64,000 nucleotides of DNA, taken from NCBI GenBank assembly GCA_021030905.1, contig JAGFMI010000021.1, positions 1-64,000 of the forward strand. Direction: 5' to 3'. Source of the DNA: Pyrenula massariospora. Its lineage: Eukaryota > Ascomycota > Eurotiomycetes > Pyrenulales > Pyrenulaceae. Shown in pieces: positions 55,159 through 64,000 of the stretch (the first letter of the stretch is position 1; each line of letters begins with the position of its first letter). Under the pieces are notes generated by a model that worked only from the letters and a program-made list of their open reading frames with translations, had not been told where the DNA came from and did no database searches. The translations under genes and the position numbers were made by a program.

Positions 55159-56983
55159 ATGTCACTCCGGTCGGCGTCGGCCAGGCATACGCGACCCAAA
55201 AAGCTTGGTCCTAAGCAAAATGTCCAAATATTTCGCGAAGATGAAGTTGACCAGCTCGAATTTGATCCTAGCAGAGGAACATCCCAGGTTGAGACCGGAG
55301 TCGAGAAAGGCGAGGAACAGGTATCACGTGACCCCCGGGCTTGGCCTGCCAGGCTGCTTGATATCCTTAGCCGGCTGACCTTTGCTGCAGGAATATCATC
55401 TTCAACAAGCCATAAGTGCTTCTCAGGCCATAGGTAGAGCAAAACAAGCATACATACCAACTCCACCGATCATTGCGAGTTCTGTCCAGTATGACGTGCT
55501 TTATCCGAAGCGGTTTCAGCAACCTGCCACATATATCAGATCCTCGGCGACAGTGGAGGACTGTAGCGGTAGTGCATATTGCATGGACGAGGAAGATGAG
55601 ATAGCTCTTAAACAGATCAATTCCAAACTTCCTCAACCTGCGAGTGAAGACCTTTTTGAGGAAGTGATGAGCTTCTTCGAAGAGACCGCCTCTAACAAGC
55701 AGCCTTTTGCCGCGGTGGATAAGCCCCCTGTTCTCTCATTTGAAGAGATTCAAGAGCAGTTCGATGACAATGTCGCACCCGCCGTGAGAAAGTATGCAAA
55801 ATTGATCTATGCCCATTGGAACGCGCGAAGATCACAGAGTGGAAATGACCTACTTCAACCGCATCTAAAGGTAGACATCCCACTTAGTCAGAATTTGCCG
55901 AGTGCTGACTGTCAATAGAGTGAACAAAACCCAGACTCCGATGACTCTGATCCATATGTCTGCTTCCGGAGGCGGGAAGTTCGACAGATCAGAAAGACTC
56001 GAGGTCGGGATGCTCAGAGCTCGGAGAAGCTCAAGAGGTTGCGGGCTGAACTGGAGGATGCACGCCAGCTCGTTGCCATGGTCAAGCAGCGAGAGCTCGC
56101 TAAAAGGGAGCAGCTCATACTTGATCGCCTTCTTTTCAGTCAACGCGCTGAAGTGAAAGATGCCAAGCGCAAGCTGGGAATTAAAGGAGATGATGACGAC
56201 CTTATCAACCAAAAGGTAAATTGTTCGTATCTTAGTCCTCGTGCCCGGTTCTGACATTTGTAGCCCAAAAAGAAGCCCGAGCTTACGCCAGCACAGCAAG
56301 CCAGTGCTTCTCAATTAAGATTCTCAATGCCCGGTCGCGGCGGCGATGATTTAAGGTTGTTAGATGATCTCCGAGCCGAAAAAGACAAGGCTATCTTAAA
56401 AGATATCAAAGCAAACATTGAGAAGCACAGCAAGTGGAATGACAGATACGTAGACAAGACCATGACTCCACTCACCCCAGAACCCGAGAAGTCATTCGAA
56501 TCTAGCTCTGATTTTCGCCAAGCGATGCCGGCGACCGAGTATTTGCCCACACCTCCAGCATCAATCTCAGATGAATCTCCAGCCGACTTGATGGCTGATC
56601 TAGAATCTCCTAGTGATGCTAGACCTCATCCCTTTCGATATGTTTCGCCTTCGCATGAGGAGCAAACGACATACATACCGTCTTTCCGTCGGCGACTTGG
56701 TCGGGGAGGGAGAATGATGTTCGATAGAAGGCTTGGCTTCAGATCTCGAGATATCGCGAAAGAGGCCATGGCACGTGACAGGTATCGATACGATTCCGAT
56801 GAAGAAGAGGTCAGCGACGAGGTGTTCATAGATGAACATGATACTCGTCTGATGAGTAACTGCGCTTATCTCGCCGCAAAAGAGAAGAGTCAGGCCGATG
56901 CTATGCAACAGCAAGCTCAAGCGGCTCAATTGCGAAGGACACAAACGAACAGCTCCATTGCTGCTACTGCAGTTGGTTCATAG
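55159..56983 (+). CDS. EPL1: Enhancer of polycomb-like protein Epl1 (NuA4 subunit)
   Basis: Four exons, 55159-55320, 55391-55870, 55919-56215 and 56264-56983, encode 552 residues. The N-terminus MSLRSASARHTRPKKLGPK is the conserved EPc-A start. It is followed by TGVEKGEEQEYHLQQAI, RFQQPATYIRSSATVED and the acidic YCMDEEDEIALKQIN. The middle has FEETASNKQPF and KLIYAHWNARR. Exon 3 carries DSDPYVCFRRREVRQIRKTR and a helix beginning RLRAELEDARQLV. The C-terminal third is disordered. Epl1 anchors the piccolo module of NuA4, bridging Esa1 and Yng2 and recognising the nucleosome core. All introns are in phase 0 and 48-70 nt long. Recognition is firm, and length is normal for ascomycetes. Confidence 0.95.
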
Positions 56984-58184
56984 GACGGCGTCCCTGCCGA
57001 AGTTGATCGGATCACTCCATATCTGTGCTGGCGACCCACGGGATACGGTTTTCAACTTTTGCAATTCTGTACATACAATCTCTGCTTTTGCAAACTTGCA
57101 TTTTGAAGCGTTCAGCGTGTTGTTAGAGTTCGGAAAATGTATGATTTGGAGTGGCATCTTGTGCAGTCGCCGGACAAGAAATTGAGGAAAGGCTGGGGCG
57201 GTTTGCGTGAGGCCCTAGGGGCGTTGATACGTACCACCAGATGGATCAAGGACCAGTCTAATGCAGATTGATGGTCGCCTTGCGATTGAGCCCTTCTACC
57301 ATCGATATTCATTCTCATGCACATCATTTGCCGTTTTTTGAAACGATTTATTGATTCATCTTCTTACATCGCCAGTGTCATGGCTCTGGCACCAGACTCC
57401 ATCTTCGCTGTTGTGATCTTATGCCCATTCTCATGCCTGGTTTTCTTAAGTGAGCATATTGCTGAATATACACGCGACCGTCGATAGGCCACAATCGTCG
57501 TTTCATATAATATCCGATCTTCCACTATGGTTGGCTTTCGTGGAACAGGTCCAGTAAAGCCAAATGGTTACTAAATTTCTGACGGCACAATGTCATTCTT
57601 GGGGTGTGGAAACAGTTGATGGCCTTTCGATTTTTCGAGGTATAGACGTGGAGTAGCGGCTCACAGGTCGAGGTGTGAAGGATGAGTCGTCTGCGCGCAT
57701 ATACGCGTAAATCCTGAAAATGCGTTGTTATTCAGAGTCAAAGTCGATGCTTGAGCGGTCAGTGGGCTTGCCAGAAGGATTTATGAGAATCAAAATGTGC
57801 TGACCGGATCAACAGGCGCCTTGGGCATGGCTGTGAGACCGTAGGAACACAATACCAGTCCGTAAAAAATTTGGGACGCACATCGAACACAGGCGCCAGT
57901 CCGCCAGTGAAAGATAGAGGCACGTTTAGAGGTGGTACATCAGAGTGAAGAGAAATACACCAATGGCCTCCGGTCGACAAGTGCGAACGAAGTGTCAGGA
58001 AGAAAGGTTGTGGGCTGCCAGCGTTAATCTATCAGAGCGCAGGCGGTTGGTCAGAACTATTAAGGGCGGGGCAACCCCGAACTCGTCCGAGCCGAAACAT
58101 GCAAATGTACGCATTGGAGGCATCCTCATTGCAAGAGGTGTGCACTCTGTGACCAAGAGACATTTCAGCTTTCAACCTACTGCC
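56984..58184. other. Intergenic EPL1 to KAE1
   Basis: About 1.2 kb between two plus-strand genes. No gene recognised. From 57963 an ATG-started frame runs open into KAE1 (see that entry), so the right end may be transcribed as leader or translated as an N-terminal extension. Confidence 0.45.
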
Positions 58185-59234
58185 ATGATTGCGATTGGGC
58201 TCGAGGGCTCCGCTAACAAACTTGGCGTGGGTGTTATTCTGCATCCTCCCAAAGGCGGTCCTGCCCAGATCCTCTCCAATATCCGGCATACATACATTTC
58301 CCCTCCAGGTGAAGGCTTCCTGCCTAAAGACACTGCCAAGCATCACCGTTCGTTTGTCGTAAAACTCGTCAAAGAAGCCTTGAGGTATGCCGGCGTTTCA
58401 ATTACAGATGTCGACTGCGTCTGCTATACAAAGGGCCCTGGGATGGGAGCGCCGCTTCAGAGCGCTGCGATCGCCGCAAGAATGCTCAGTCTTCTATGGG
58501 GCAAGGAGCTGATAGGTGTCAATCATTGCGTTGGACACATTGAGATGGGACGCGAGATCACAGGGGCTCAGAACCCTGTAGTTCTGTACGTTTCAGGAGG
58601 AAACACGCAGGTCATTGCGTATAGTACCCAACGGTATCGGATCTTTGGCGAGACACTTGACATCGCCGTGGGCAACTGTTTGGACAGATTTGCACGGACA
58701 CTAAATATATCGAACGACCCTGCGCCAGGGTATAATATTGAGCAGCTTGCGAAGAAGGGCAGGCATTTATTGGAGCTCCCTTATGCAGTGAAAGGGATGG
58801 ATTGCTCATTTAGCGGGATCTTAGCCAGAGTGGATGAATATGCAGTCCAGATGGAGCAACATACCTTGAAGGATTCGATATCGAACGAAGCCATCACTTC
58901 AGCAGACCTGTGCTTCACGCTTCAAGAAACTGTTTTTGCCATGCTAGTAGAGATCACGGAGAGAGCTATGGCGCATGTCGGATCAGAACAAGTCCTTGTC
59001 GTTGGAGGGGTTGGTTGCAATGAGCGCTTACAAGAGATGATGGGGCTTATGGCTGTTGATAGAGGAGGTAGCGTCTACGCGACAGACGAGAGGTTCTGTA
59101 TCGACAATGGAATTATGATTGCTCACGCTGGGCTTTTGGCGTTTGAAGCCGGTCATCGCGCTAAATTTGAAGATAGTACCTGCACGCAAAGGTTCAGAAC
59201 AGATGATGTCTGGGTGCAATGGAGAAACGATTGA
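58185..59234 (+). CDS. KAE1: tRNA N6-adenosine threonylcarbamoyltransferase Kae1
   Basis: A single exon of 349 residues from ATG 58185, where the conserved [16 protein letters not shown] begins. The iron-binding HxxxH motif is NHCVGHIE (His114 and His118). ASKHA nucleotide-binding features include [22 protein letters not shown] and [12 protein letters not shown]. Kae1 is the catalytic subunit of the EKC/KEOPS complex making t6A37 in tRNAs that read ANN codons. The frame stays open upstream to another ATG at 57963, which would add 74 basic residues. No family member I know has such an extension, so I prefer the short form. It is the cytosolic Kae1 type (IGLEGSANK), not the mitochondrial Qri7 type. 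Convergent with the SNF1-beta gene, 176 bp between stops. Confidence 0.95.
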   Translation: MIAIGLEGSANKLGVGVILHPPKGGPAQILSNIRHTYISPPGEGFLPKDTAKHHRSFVVKLVKEALRYAGVSITDVDCVCYTKGPGMGAPLQSAAIAARMLSLLWGKELIGVNHCVGHIEMGREITGAQNPVVLYVSGGNTQVIAYSTQRYRIFGETLDIAVGNCLDRFARTLNISNDPAPGYNIEQLAKKGRHLLELPYAVKGMDCSFSGILARVDEYAVQMEQHTLKDSISNEAITSADLCFTLQETVFAMLVEITERAMAHVGSEQVLVVGGVGCNERLQEMMGLMAVDRGGSVYATDERFCIDNGIMIAHAGLLAFEAGHRAKFEDSTCTQRFRTDDVWVQWRND

Positions 59235-59410
59235 CGGGGTAATATCCGGATACTCCTTAGTCTATTTCTGTCTATCTCGCTCAAAACTCTGGACGCACCG
59301 AAAAAAGAACGCCAAGATTTATTGCCGATTCCTCTCAAGGCAAGCGTCACGCTTCCGCCACGAACGCCGCGCTGTTAAGACCACAAAAAGTTCACGCGAG
59401 ATGCCATGTG

Positions 59411-60956
59411 CTAGGATTTTTGTCCCGCTTGGGATGAAGCTCTTTCGGTCGGCTTGTACATGATAGTCGTCACATACTGTGCGGTATCAGAGATGGCTGC
59501 ATTAATGTGGTAAGGGTGACAGTTTGGCTCACCTTCCTCTTGTACCTTGTCGTTACACTCGTCGCCAGCACTCCATTTCTAATGCTGCTTGTAGCAAGAT
59601 GGTTTAGGACAGTGTGGTTTGGCAGTGTAAGGACACTATTGTCATCCTTCATCGGCATGTTCCCATTCAATATTGACCGGCCAAGGAAAAGGGGAAGGGT
59701 AGGTGGGCCGGGTATATCTTGGATGACTGAGACAGCTTGCTCGTAAGCCGGATCACCTTCTTCCAAGTCGAGATCTGTGAGCGCTTGGGGCATGAGCATT
59801 CGAAAATCACCAGACGGGATCTCTTCCTCAGGTGGTTCTTCTAGATCATCAGACTCGCCTGAGTCAGACCTTTGCAGCTCGGGTTCCTCTTCTGGGAGAA
59901 CCTGGGGAGGAAAAATTTGTTGAGGTGCTGTGGGCTTTGGACGACCACTGTCCCTGCGAGAACGAGCTTCGTCTTCTGCGCTCACTTCCAGATAATTCAC
60001 CAATACATTGTGAAAATCAACCGTAGTAGGCAATTCATCAGAAGTTCTCATATTCCCATTCACGATAAACTTGAGATGGTGAGTGCCTGGAGGAAGCAAT
60101 ACTGTCGTAGATTGCCCCCTACCATTCTCTCTAGTCATGCCATTAGTGGTAGGCTAGATAAACGGACAGTGATGTTCAAACGAGAAGCCACATACCTCGG
60201 ACGTAGAGGATACTTCTGTGCCCAGCCGCTAAATGTACCAACCACAAAAATTGTGTCGCCAGTCGTCCGCCAGGAGAACTCCACCGGCACTGACTTTTTC
60301 AAGCCAGTGTCCACACCGAACGGTTGTAGCTCATCGCCCACCTCGACGTCGTCAGCAGTCGTATTGCTAAGCATAGAGCTCCTCCGCGGTAGCGCGGCAT
60401 TCTCCTCTTCAAATACGGATACATCTTCGTCTGCAGTTTCTACAGGTTCGAGCAATGGAGATCCAGGAACGTGTTCGTTATTTGCTATTGGCAGAGGCAG
60501 ACGTGGCGGCCGTGGTATTTGCGTCACTGGTGCATATTGGCCGGAGGTGGATGGTGCAGAAGGTTGCCTTGAGTGTGAATCGATCGGATGCGGCACTGAC
60601 CCGGTGGGTACATTCATCGGATCGCTGGGCTCAGCTTCCATAACGTCTTGCCGCGGCACGTCGGTTTCTTGCTTCAATGGGCTAGGAGTACTTGGTATGT
60701 TCTCCGTATCTCTTGAGTCATCATGGTAGGTAGCCTGGAGGTGTTTCTGGAGAGCTGGCTTCTGCGCGTAGGGGAGTGATATGTTCTGCGCAGTCGCACT
60801 TGCTCGAGATGCGGACGGGTCGGCAGCCGTGGCCTTTCCGCTGGAAAGAGCTTGTATGGAGATGCGCCGGTTCACGCTCTTTATATCCTGCGCTGTGGAG
60901 CTCTGCCGGTGAGAGACATCGGCAGCGTTCGAGTTCTTGGACGATTGGTTTCCCAT
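59411..60956 (-). CDS. SNF1/AMPK complex beta subunit (Gal83/Sip2-like)
   Basis: Three exons, 60956-60196, 60130-59533 and 59476-59411, encode 474 residues. I start at 60956 because MGNQSSKNSN is a classical N-myristoylation sequence; longer in-frame starts lose it. About 1-220 is disordered and Ser/Pro-rich. The glycogen-binding CBM48 domain follows: VEFSWRTTGDTIFVVGTFSGW, LPPGTHHLKFIVNGNM and VDFHNVLVNYLEV, split by the first intron. An acidic linker leads to the C-terminal ASC domain: TLPNHTVLNHLATSSI, VTTRYKRK joined to YVTTIMYKPT. It scaffolds the Snf1 kinase and its gamma subunit and controls location. Filamentous fungi usually have a single beta subunit, so no yeast paralogue name is assigned. 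Confidence 0.93.
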
Positions 60957-61354
60957 TTTCGAGAGATTTGCGGTATCAGAAGCGGTTTTTGGTCCGGACC
61001 ACACAAGAGCATCTATGGAGAAGGATCATCGATTGTAAATTCACTTCGAATTCATTTTCATGGGGATCGAAGAAGTATGAGGGACGGACTCAATTGCCCC
61101 AAGCAGAACGAGAAAGTCAAAGTCCGCTTCAAACTAGCAAAACGAGTGTCTTGATCAGAGTTTGTCTCCACGTCAATCGTCGCTTGTCAAACCCCGGGCG
61201 GAGGCATGTGAAATTGACTTTTGCCCCGCTTCTCCGTCACGGCCTCTGCTGGCGAGCCGACCCGGAGTCCGCTCGGCCTGCCCGGAGTTTTCAATGCGAC
61301 CCGATATTGCAAGATGTGAGAACGTGCCAGATTCACTTCATTCTCCTCGTCGAC
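60957..61354. promoter_or_regulatory. Divergent promoter SNF1-beta / membrane protein
   Basis: A 398-bp bidirectional spacer. Upstream in-frame codons of the SNF1-beta frame lie in its right edge but are not considered coding. No motif was recognised. Confidence 0.5.
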
Positions 61355-61941
61355 ATGGACTGGTATGCAGGGCGTCTGGAATCGCTTTATATACTTGCGC
61401 CGCTTGTAACATTTTTGTCGTATTACGTTGGCATGCCTGTGCATTACCTCGCCATCCCAATCTGGTTCATAATCCGATCGATACTGACACCTGTGGTAAT
61501 CGCTTATCGAATCGCTTCATATTTTGAGGTAATCAGCATTGAAAGAGGACTACTAAATACGCCAGCACAGGCCGCTGACTCCTGCAGACATTCTCCATTT
61601 ATTTCGGAGTGGCCGTAGCCGTTGGGTCATTTCTCGGGCTGATGTTGCACTACTTGATGATGAATGTAATCCACTTGCTGGGCCTAAATCAACCGCCAGT
61701 TTCCAATGACGTCCCAGCCACGGGACACACTGCTGCCTCGTATCGCGCATCGAGGCACCGCAGGAAACTTGAGGCCGATCTACGGAAAGCTGCCCGAGCA
61801 GCCCCAATGCTGAGCCGGGACTTGTCTCGGAGTGCAGGAGGACGTGCCACTTCACAAAGAGATGGAAACCTTCCGCGAAACTTGTTCTCGACGACAATAT
61901 TGGAAGAGGAAGATAGTTCGGACTTTGACATCATCGGCTAA
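61355..61941 (+). CDS. Small membrane protein of unknown function
   Basis: Two exons, 61355-61528 and 61588-61941, encode 175 residues. I do not recognise the family. It begins MDWYAGRLESLYILAPLVTF and has three hydrophobic segments: about 11-28, about 30-52 (ending ILTPVVIAYRIASYF) and about 60-84 after the splice junction (FGVAVAVGSFLGLMLHY). The remaining 85 residues are soluble, rich in Arg and Ala, and end in an acidic EEEDSSDFDIIG. One clean 59-nt GT-AG intron splits the membrane domain without frame loss, and the segment pattern continues across it, supporting a real gene. Its stop codon is 42 bp from that of COQ8 on the opposite strand. Confidence 0.75.
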
Positions 61942-61983
61942 GATCTTGATGCAAAGCTAAGGCTAGGTATGTCCCTTTCGTTG

Positions 61984-64000
61984 TCATATTGCCGCATTCT
62001 TCATTGCCGTTTGAAACATTTCCCGGCATCGCACGCGGCTGCCTAGTCTCGCACAAAGGAGAAACGCACCACTGAGCTTGCGATGAAGGCTGTAGGTTTC
62101 TTCGGGTGGAGGCGCTAGACGCTCACGCAGCATTACCGGGATTAAGGCCTTCACCCGGTCTGTAATAGTCTGATCCCGGAAATCGTACATTTCGGGAGCC
62201 GAATCTGCGAAAGGTTCTGCGAGCGTCAAAACCGAGTCAATGTGAGCCTCCGTCATTGCCTGCGATTCATAGCTTGTCAAATAGCCTAACTCGATGGACA
62301 ATCTTTCTACGGCCTTCCGGTCATCATGAGAAGCTGCTAACAGGTTTTGGGCATAGAGAGAAATAAACCGTTCCGGATACTCTCTGGATGCTCCAAAATC
62401 CAATAGCTCGAGTTTTTGAGTCGATCTGTTTAACAGGAAATTGGTCCAGTTGGGATCTGTCTGCATGTACTTGAAATCGACAATCTCCCGAAGACACAGA
62501 CGTAATATCTGCTTTCCAATCCAATCTTTTTCATTTTGAGATAGATCTGTGATCTTAGTCACGGCGGTGCCCTCCATTCGTTCCATGGTCAAAACCTGCT
62601 TCCCCGAAGCCTCGTCGATCATCGCCGGAACAGAAAATGTCTGAGATTCGTCAGCAAGGAGAGATTTGAACTTTCGTCCACATTCAGCTTCGCGTAAGTA
62701 ATCGCATTCCCAGGCTAACTCGGTACGAGCATTGGCGATGGTTTTGTCCAGATACAGGCCCTTGGGAAGAAGGCGGGATGCCGTGAGGAGAATTGCCAAA
62801 TTATTCAAGTCAGAGTCGATCGAGGCTGCAACTCCCGGATATTGGACTTTTACAACCACCTTTCTCTTATCCCTTTTCAACACAGCGCCGTGAACTTGGC
62901 CAATAGAAGCAGCTGCGAAGGGAATCTCCTCAAAGGATTCGAAGAGATTGCGCCATTCACTACCGAGATCCGCAACTAGGACCTGATCACGTTGTGAGAC
63001 AGGCATGTAATCCGCGCTGTCCTGCACCCGCTGAAGCACTTGGTGCAGTGGTGCAGGGAGCATTTTCGAATCTAAGATAGATCATAAGCGTTTTCAATAG
63101 AACCAAAGCCAACTTTCCCTTACCTTGAAAGCTTATCATTTGTCCAAGTTTTAAGGCGGCGCCACGCATTTTGGAAAGTTTCGATACAAGTCGCTCCAGA
63201 TTCCCGGCACTTAGGAGAAACGAACCCTGATCTGTTTCGATGCTGCTGGTTGCTCTTCGGAAACTCTCCCCAACTACACCCATGGTCATGGATGCAGCTA
63301 GACCACTGTACTGCCAGAGACGCCCGAGGCGAGAAGACGGGACTCGAGATTGGCGCATTTGATATGGTGAATCTCTGGCGTCGTTCTCTAAATCTGTGGA
63401 GGTCTACGCGGAAGCTGTTAGTTAAGATCAGTGGAAAAGTCTAAAAAGTGTACGATTGTGCCAGCACTTACGGACGCTTGCGAGGTACTTAATTCTTCAG
63501 CAAGATCTTGTCCAAGTTTCTGAGCATCCCTGGCCGCCTTCTCGGAGTTCCTGGTCGCGGATGGCGGATTGGAACTTGCTAGGTGCGACATGTGAGCTTG
63601 TCCACTTCGATGTATCTGGTAAACTGGACCACTTTTGCCACCATCCTTGAAAAGCCGCGCAGTCTTGGGACTCTGAAAGAGACTTTGCAAGATCTTCTGC
63701 TCAGTGGTCTCGCCATGTCCGTCTCCTGTTGCATTGTAAAAAGTGTCGGGATTTATTCCATTCGGTAAATGCGAATCGCTTGCTTGGATAGTACCGGATA
63801 TTTTTGGAAGCTTGATACGTGGAAGGGCTGATAGAACGGGTGAAGCTGTCGTACTAGGTCTATAAAATGTATCTTTCTCTTGGTCGACGCCAATCTCTGA
63901 CTCTCTCGCTGCAGGCTCTGTGTCAACATTGAAGGCTTCTGACCCTGGGGGTTCGGCAGGCTTGGAGGGTATCTGTGTTTCTGACTGGCGTTGAATCTTT
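61984..64000 (-). CDS. COQ8: Atypical kinase Coq8 (ABC1/ADCK3), 5' part outside the window
   Basis: Three exons are visible: 64000 (continuing beyond the window) to 63472, 63403-63124 and 63071-61984. The first visible exon holds a disordered presequence-like region and LPNGINPDTFYNATG. The UbiB-family features are all present: the KxGQ motif in AALKLGQMISFQ, the Ala-rich nucleotide loop AAASIGQVHGA, the lysine strand KVVVKVQYPG, the catalytic TDPNWTNFLLN and the metal-binding LLDFGASREY. Coq8 is a mitochondrial inner-membrane ATPase/kinase needed for assembly of the coenzyme Q biosynthetic complex. The start codon lies beyond position 64000. Truncation here is only the window edge; no damage is seen. 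It converges tightly on the small membrane protein gene. Confidence 0.94.

Overview
This window is nuclear DNA of a filamentous ascomycete fungus (Pezizomycotina). The evidence is dense protein-coding genes on both strands, short spliceosomal introns (mostly about 45-90 nt), actin with five introns, and fungus-specific proteins: an SUR1-type inositolphosphorylceramide mannosyltransferase, Pet127, Loc1, Fes1, Vps68 and a fused ADE5,7 enzyme. I cannot name the genus. I saw no tRNA, rRNA, CRISPR array, retroelement or secondary-metabolite cluster. The content is almost entirely conserved housekeeping. Exon boundaries were read by hand from splice consensus, reading frame and family conservation, so they are models rather than transcript-proven structures.

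Layout. 1-77 is a poly-G run, probably a contig-end artefact. 1-15 kb: SUR1-like (-), a PH plus LRR protein (-), PET127 (-), MED6 (+) and a LOG-family phosphoribohydrolase (+). 15-25 kb: proteasome alpha6 PRE5 (-), the endosomal partners VPS55 and VPS68 side by side (+), FES1 (-), actin (+) and ADE5,7 (-). 25-32.4 kb: cohesin loader MAU2 (-), an alpha/beta hydrolase (+), LOC1 (-), a complex I LYR subunit (+) and RNA polymerase I/III subunit RPC19 (-). The last two are built from short exons. 32.4-45 kb: a disordered orphan protein (+), RRP36 (-), an FCP1/NIF-domain protein (+), eEF1B-gamma (-) and mitochondrial uS9m (+). 44.6-49.4 kb has no gene I can recognise. 49-64 kb: a Gln-rich conserved protein (+), a gene-poor stretch with an imperfect 154-bp palindrome, calcineurin B (-), EPL1 (+), KAE1 (+), the SNF1/AMPK beta subunit (-), a small membrane protein (+) and COQ8 (-), whose 5' part runs off the window.

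How the genes relate. There is no operon-like pathway. Many neighbours are divergent pairs with short shared promoters (LOC1/complex I LYR subunit, eEF1B-gamma/uS9m, RRP36/NIF, CNB1/EPL1) or tightly convergent pairs (complex I LYR/RPC19, KAE1/SNF1-beta, membrane protein/COQ8). The clearest functional linkage is VPS55-VPS68, whose products form one complex in yeast. There is also a loose concentration of ribosome-production and translation genes between 30 and 45 kb.

Points most worth a second look: the VPS55-VPS68 tandem, the 52.9-53.05 kb hairpin, a GC-AG intron in eEF1B-gamma, a calcineurin B whose genomic N-terminus lacks the usual myristoylation start, and an FCP1/NIF protein with DLNGT in place of DxDxT.
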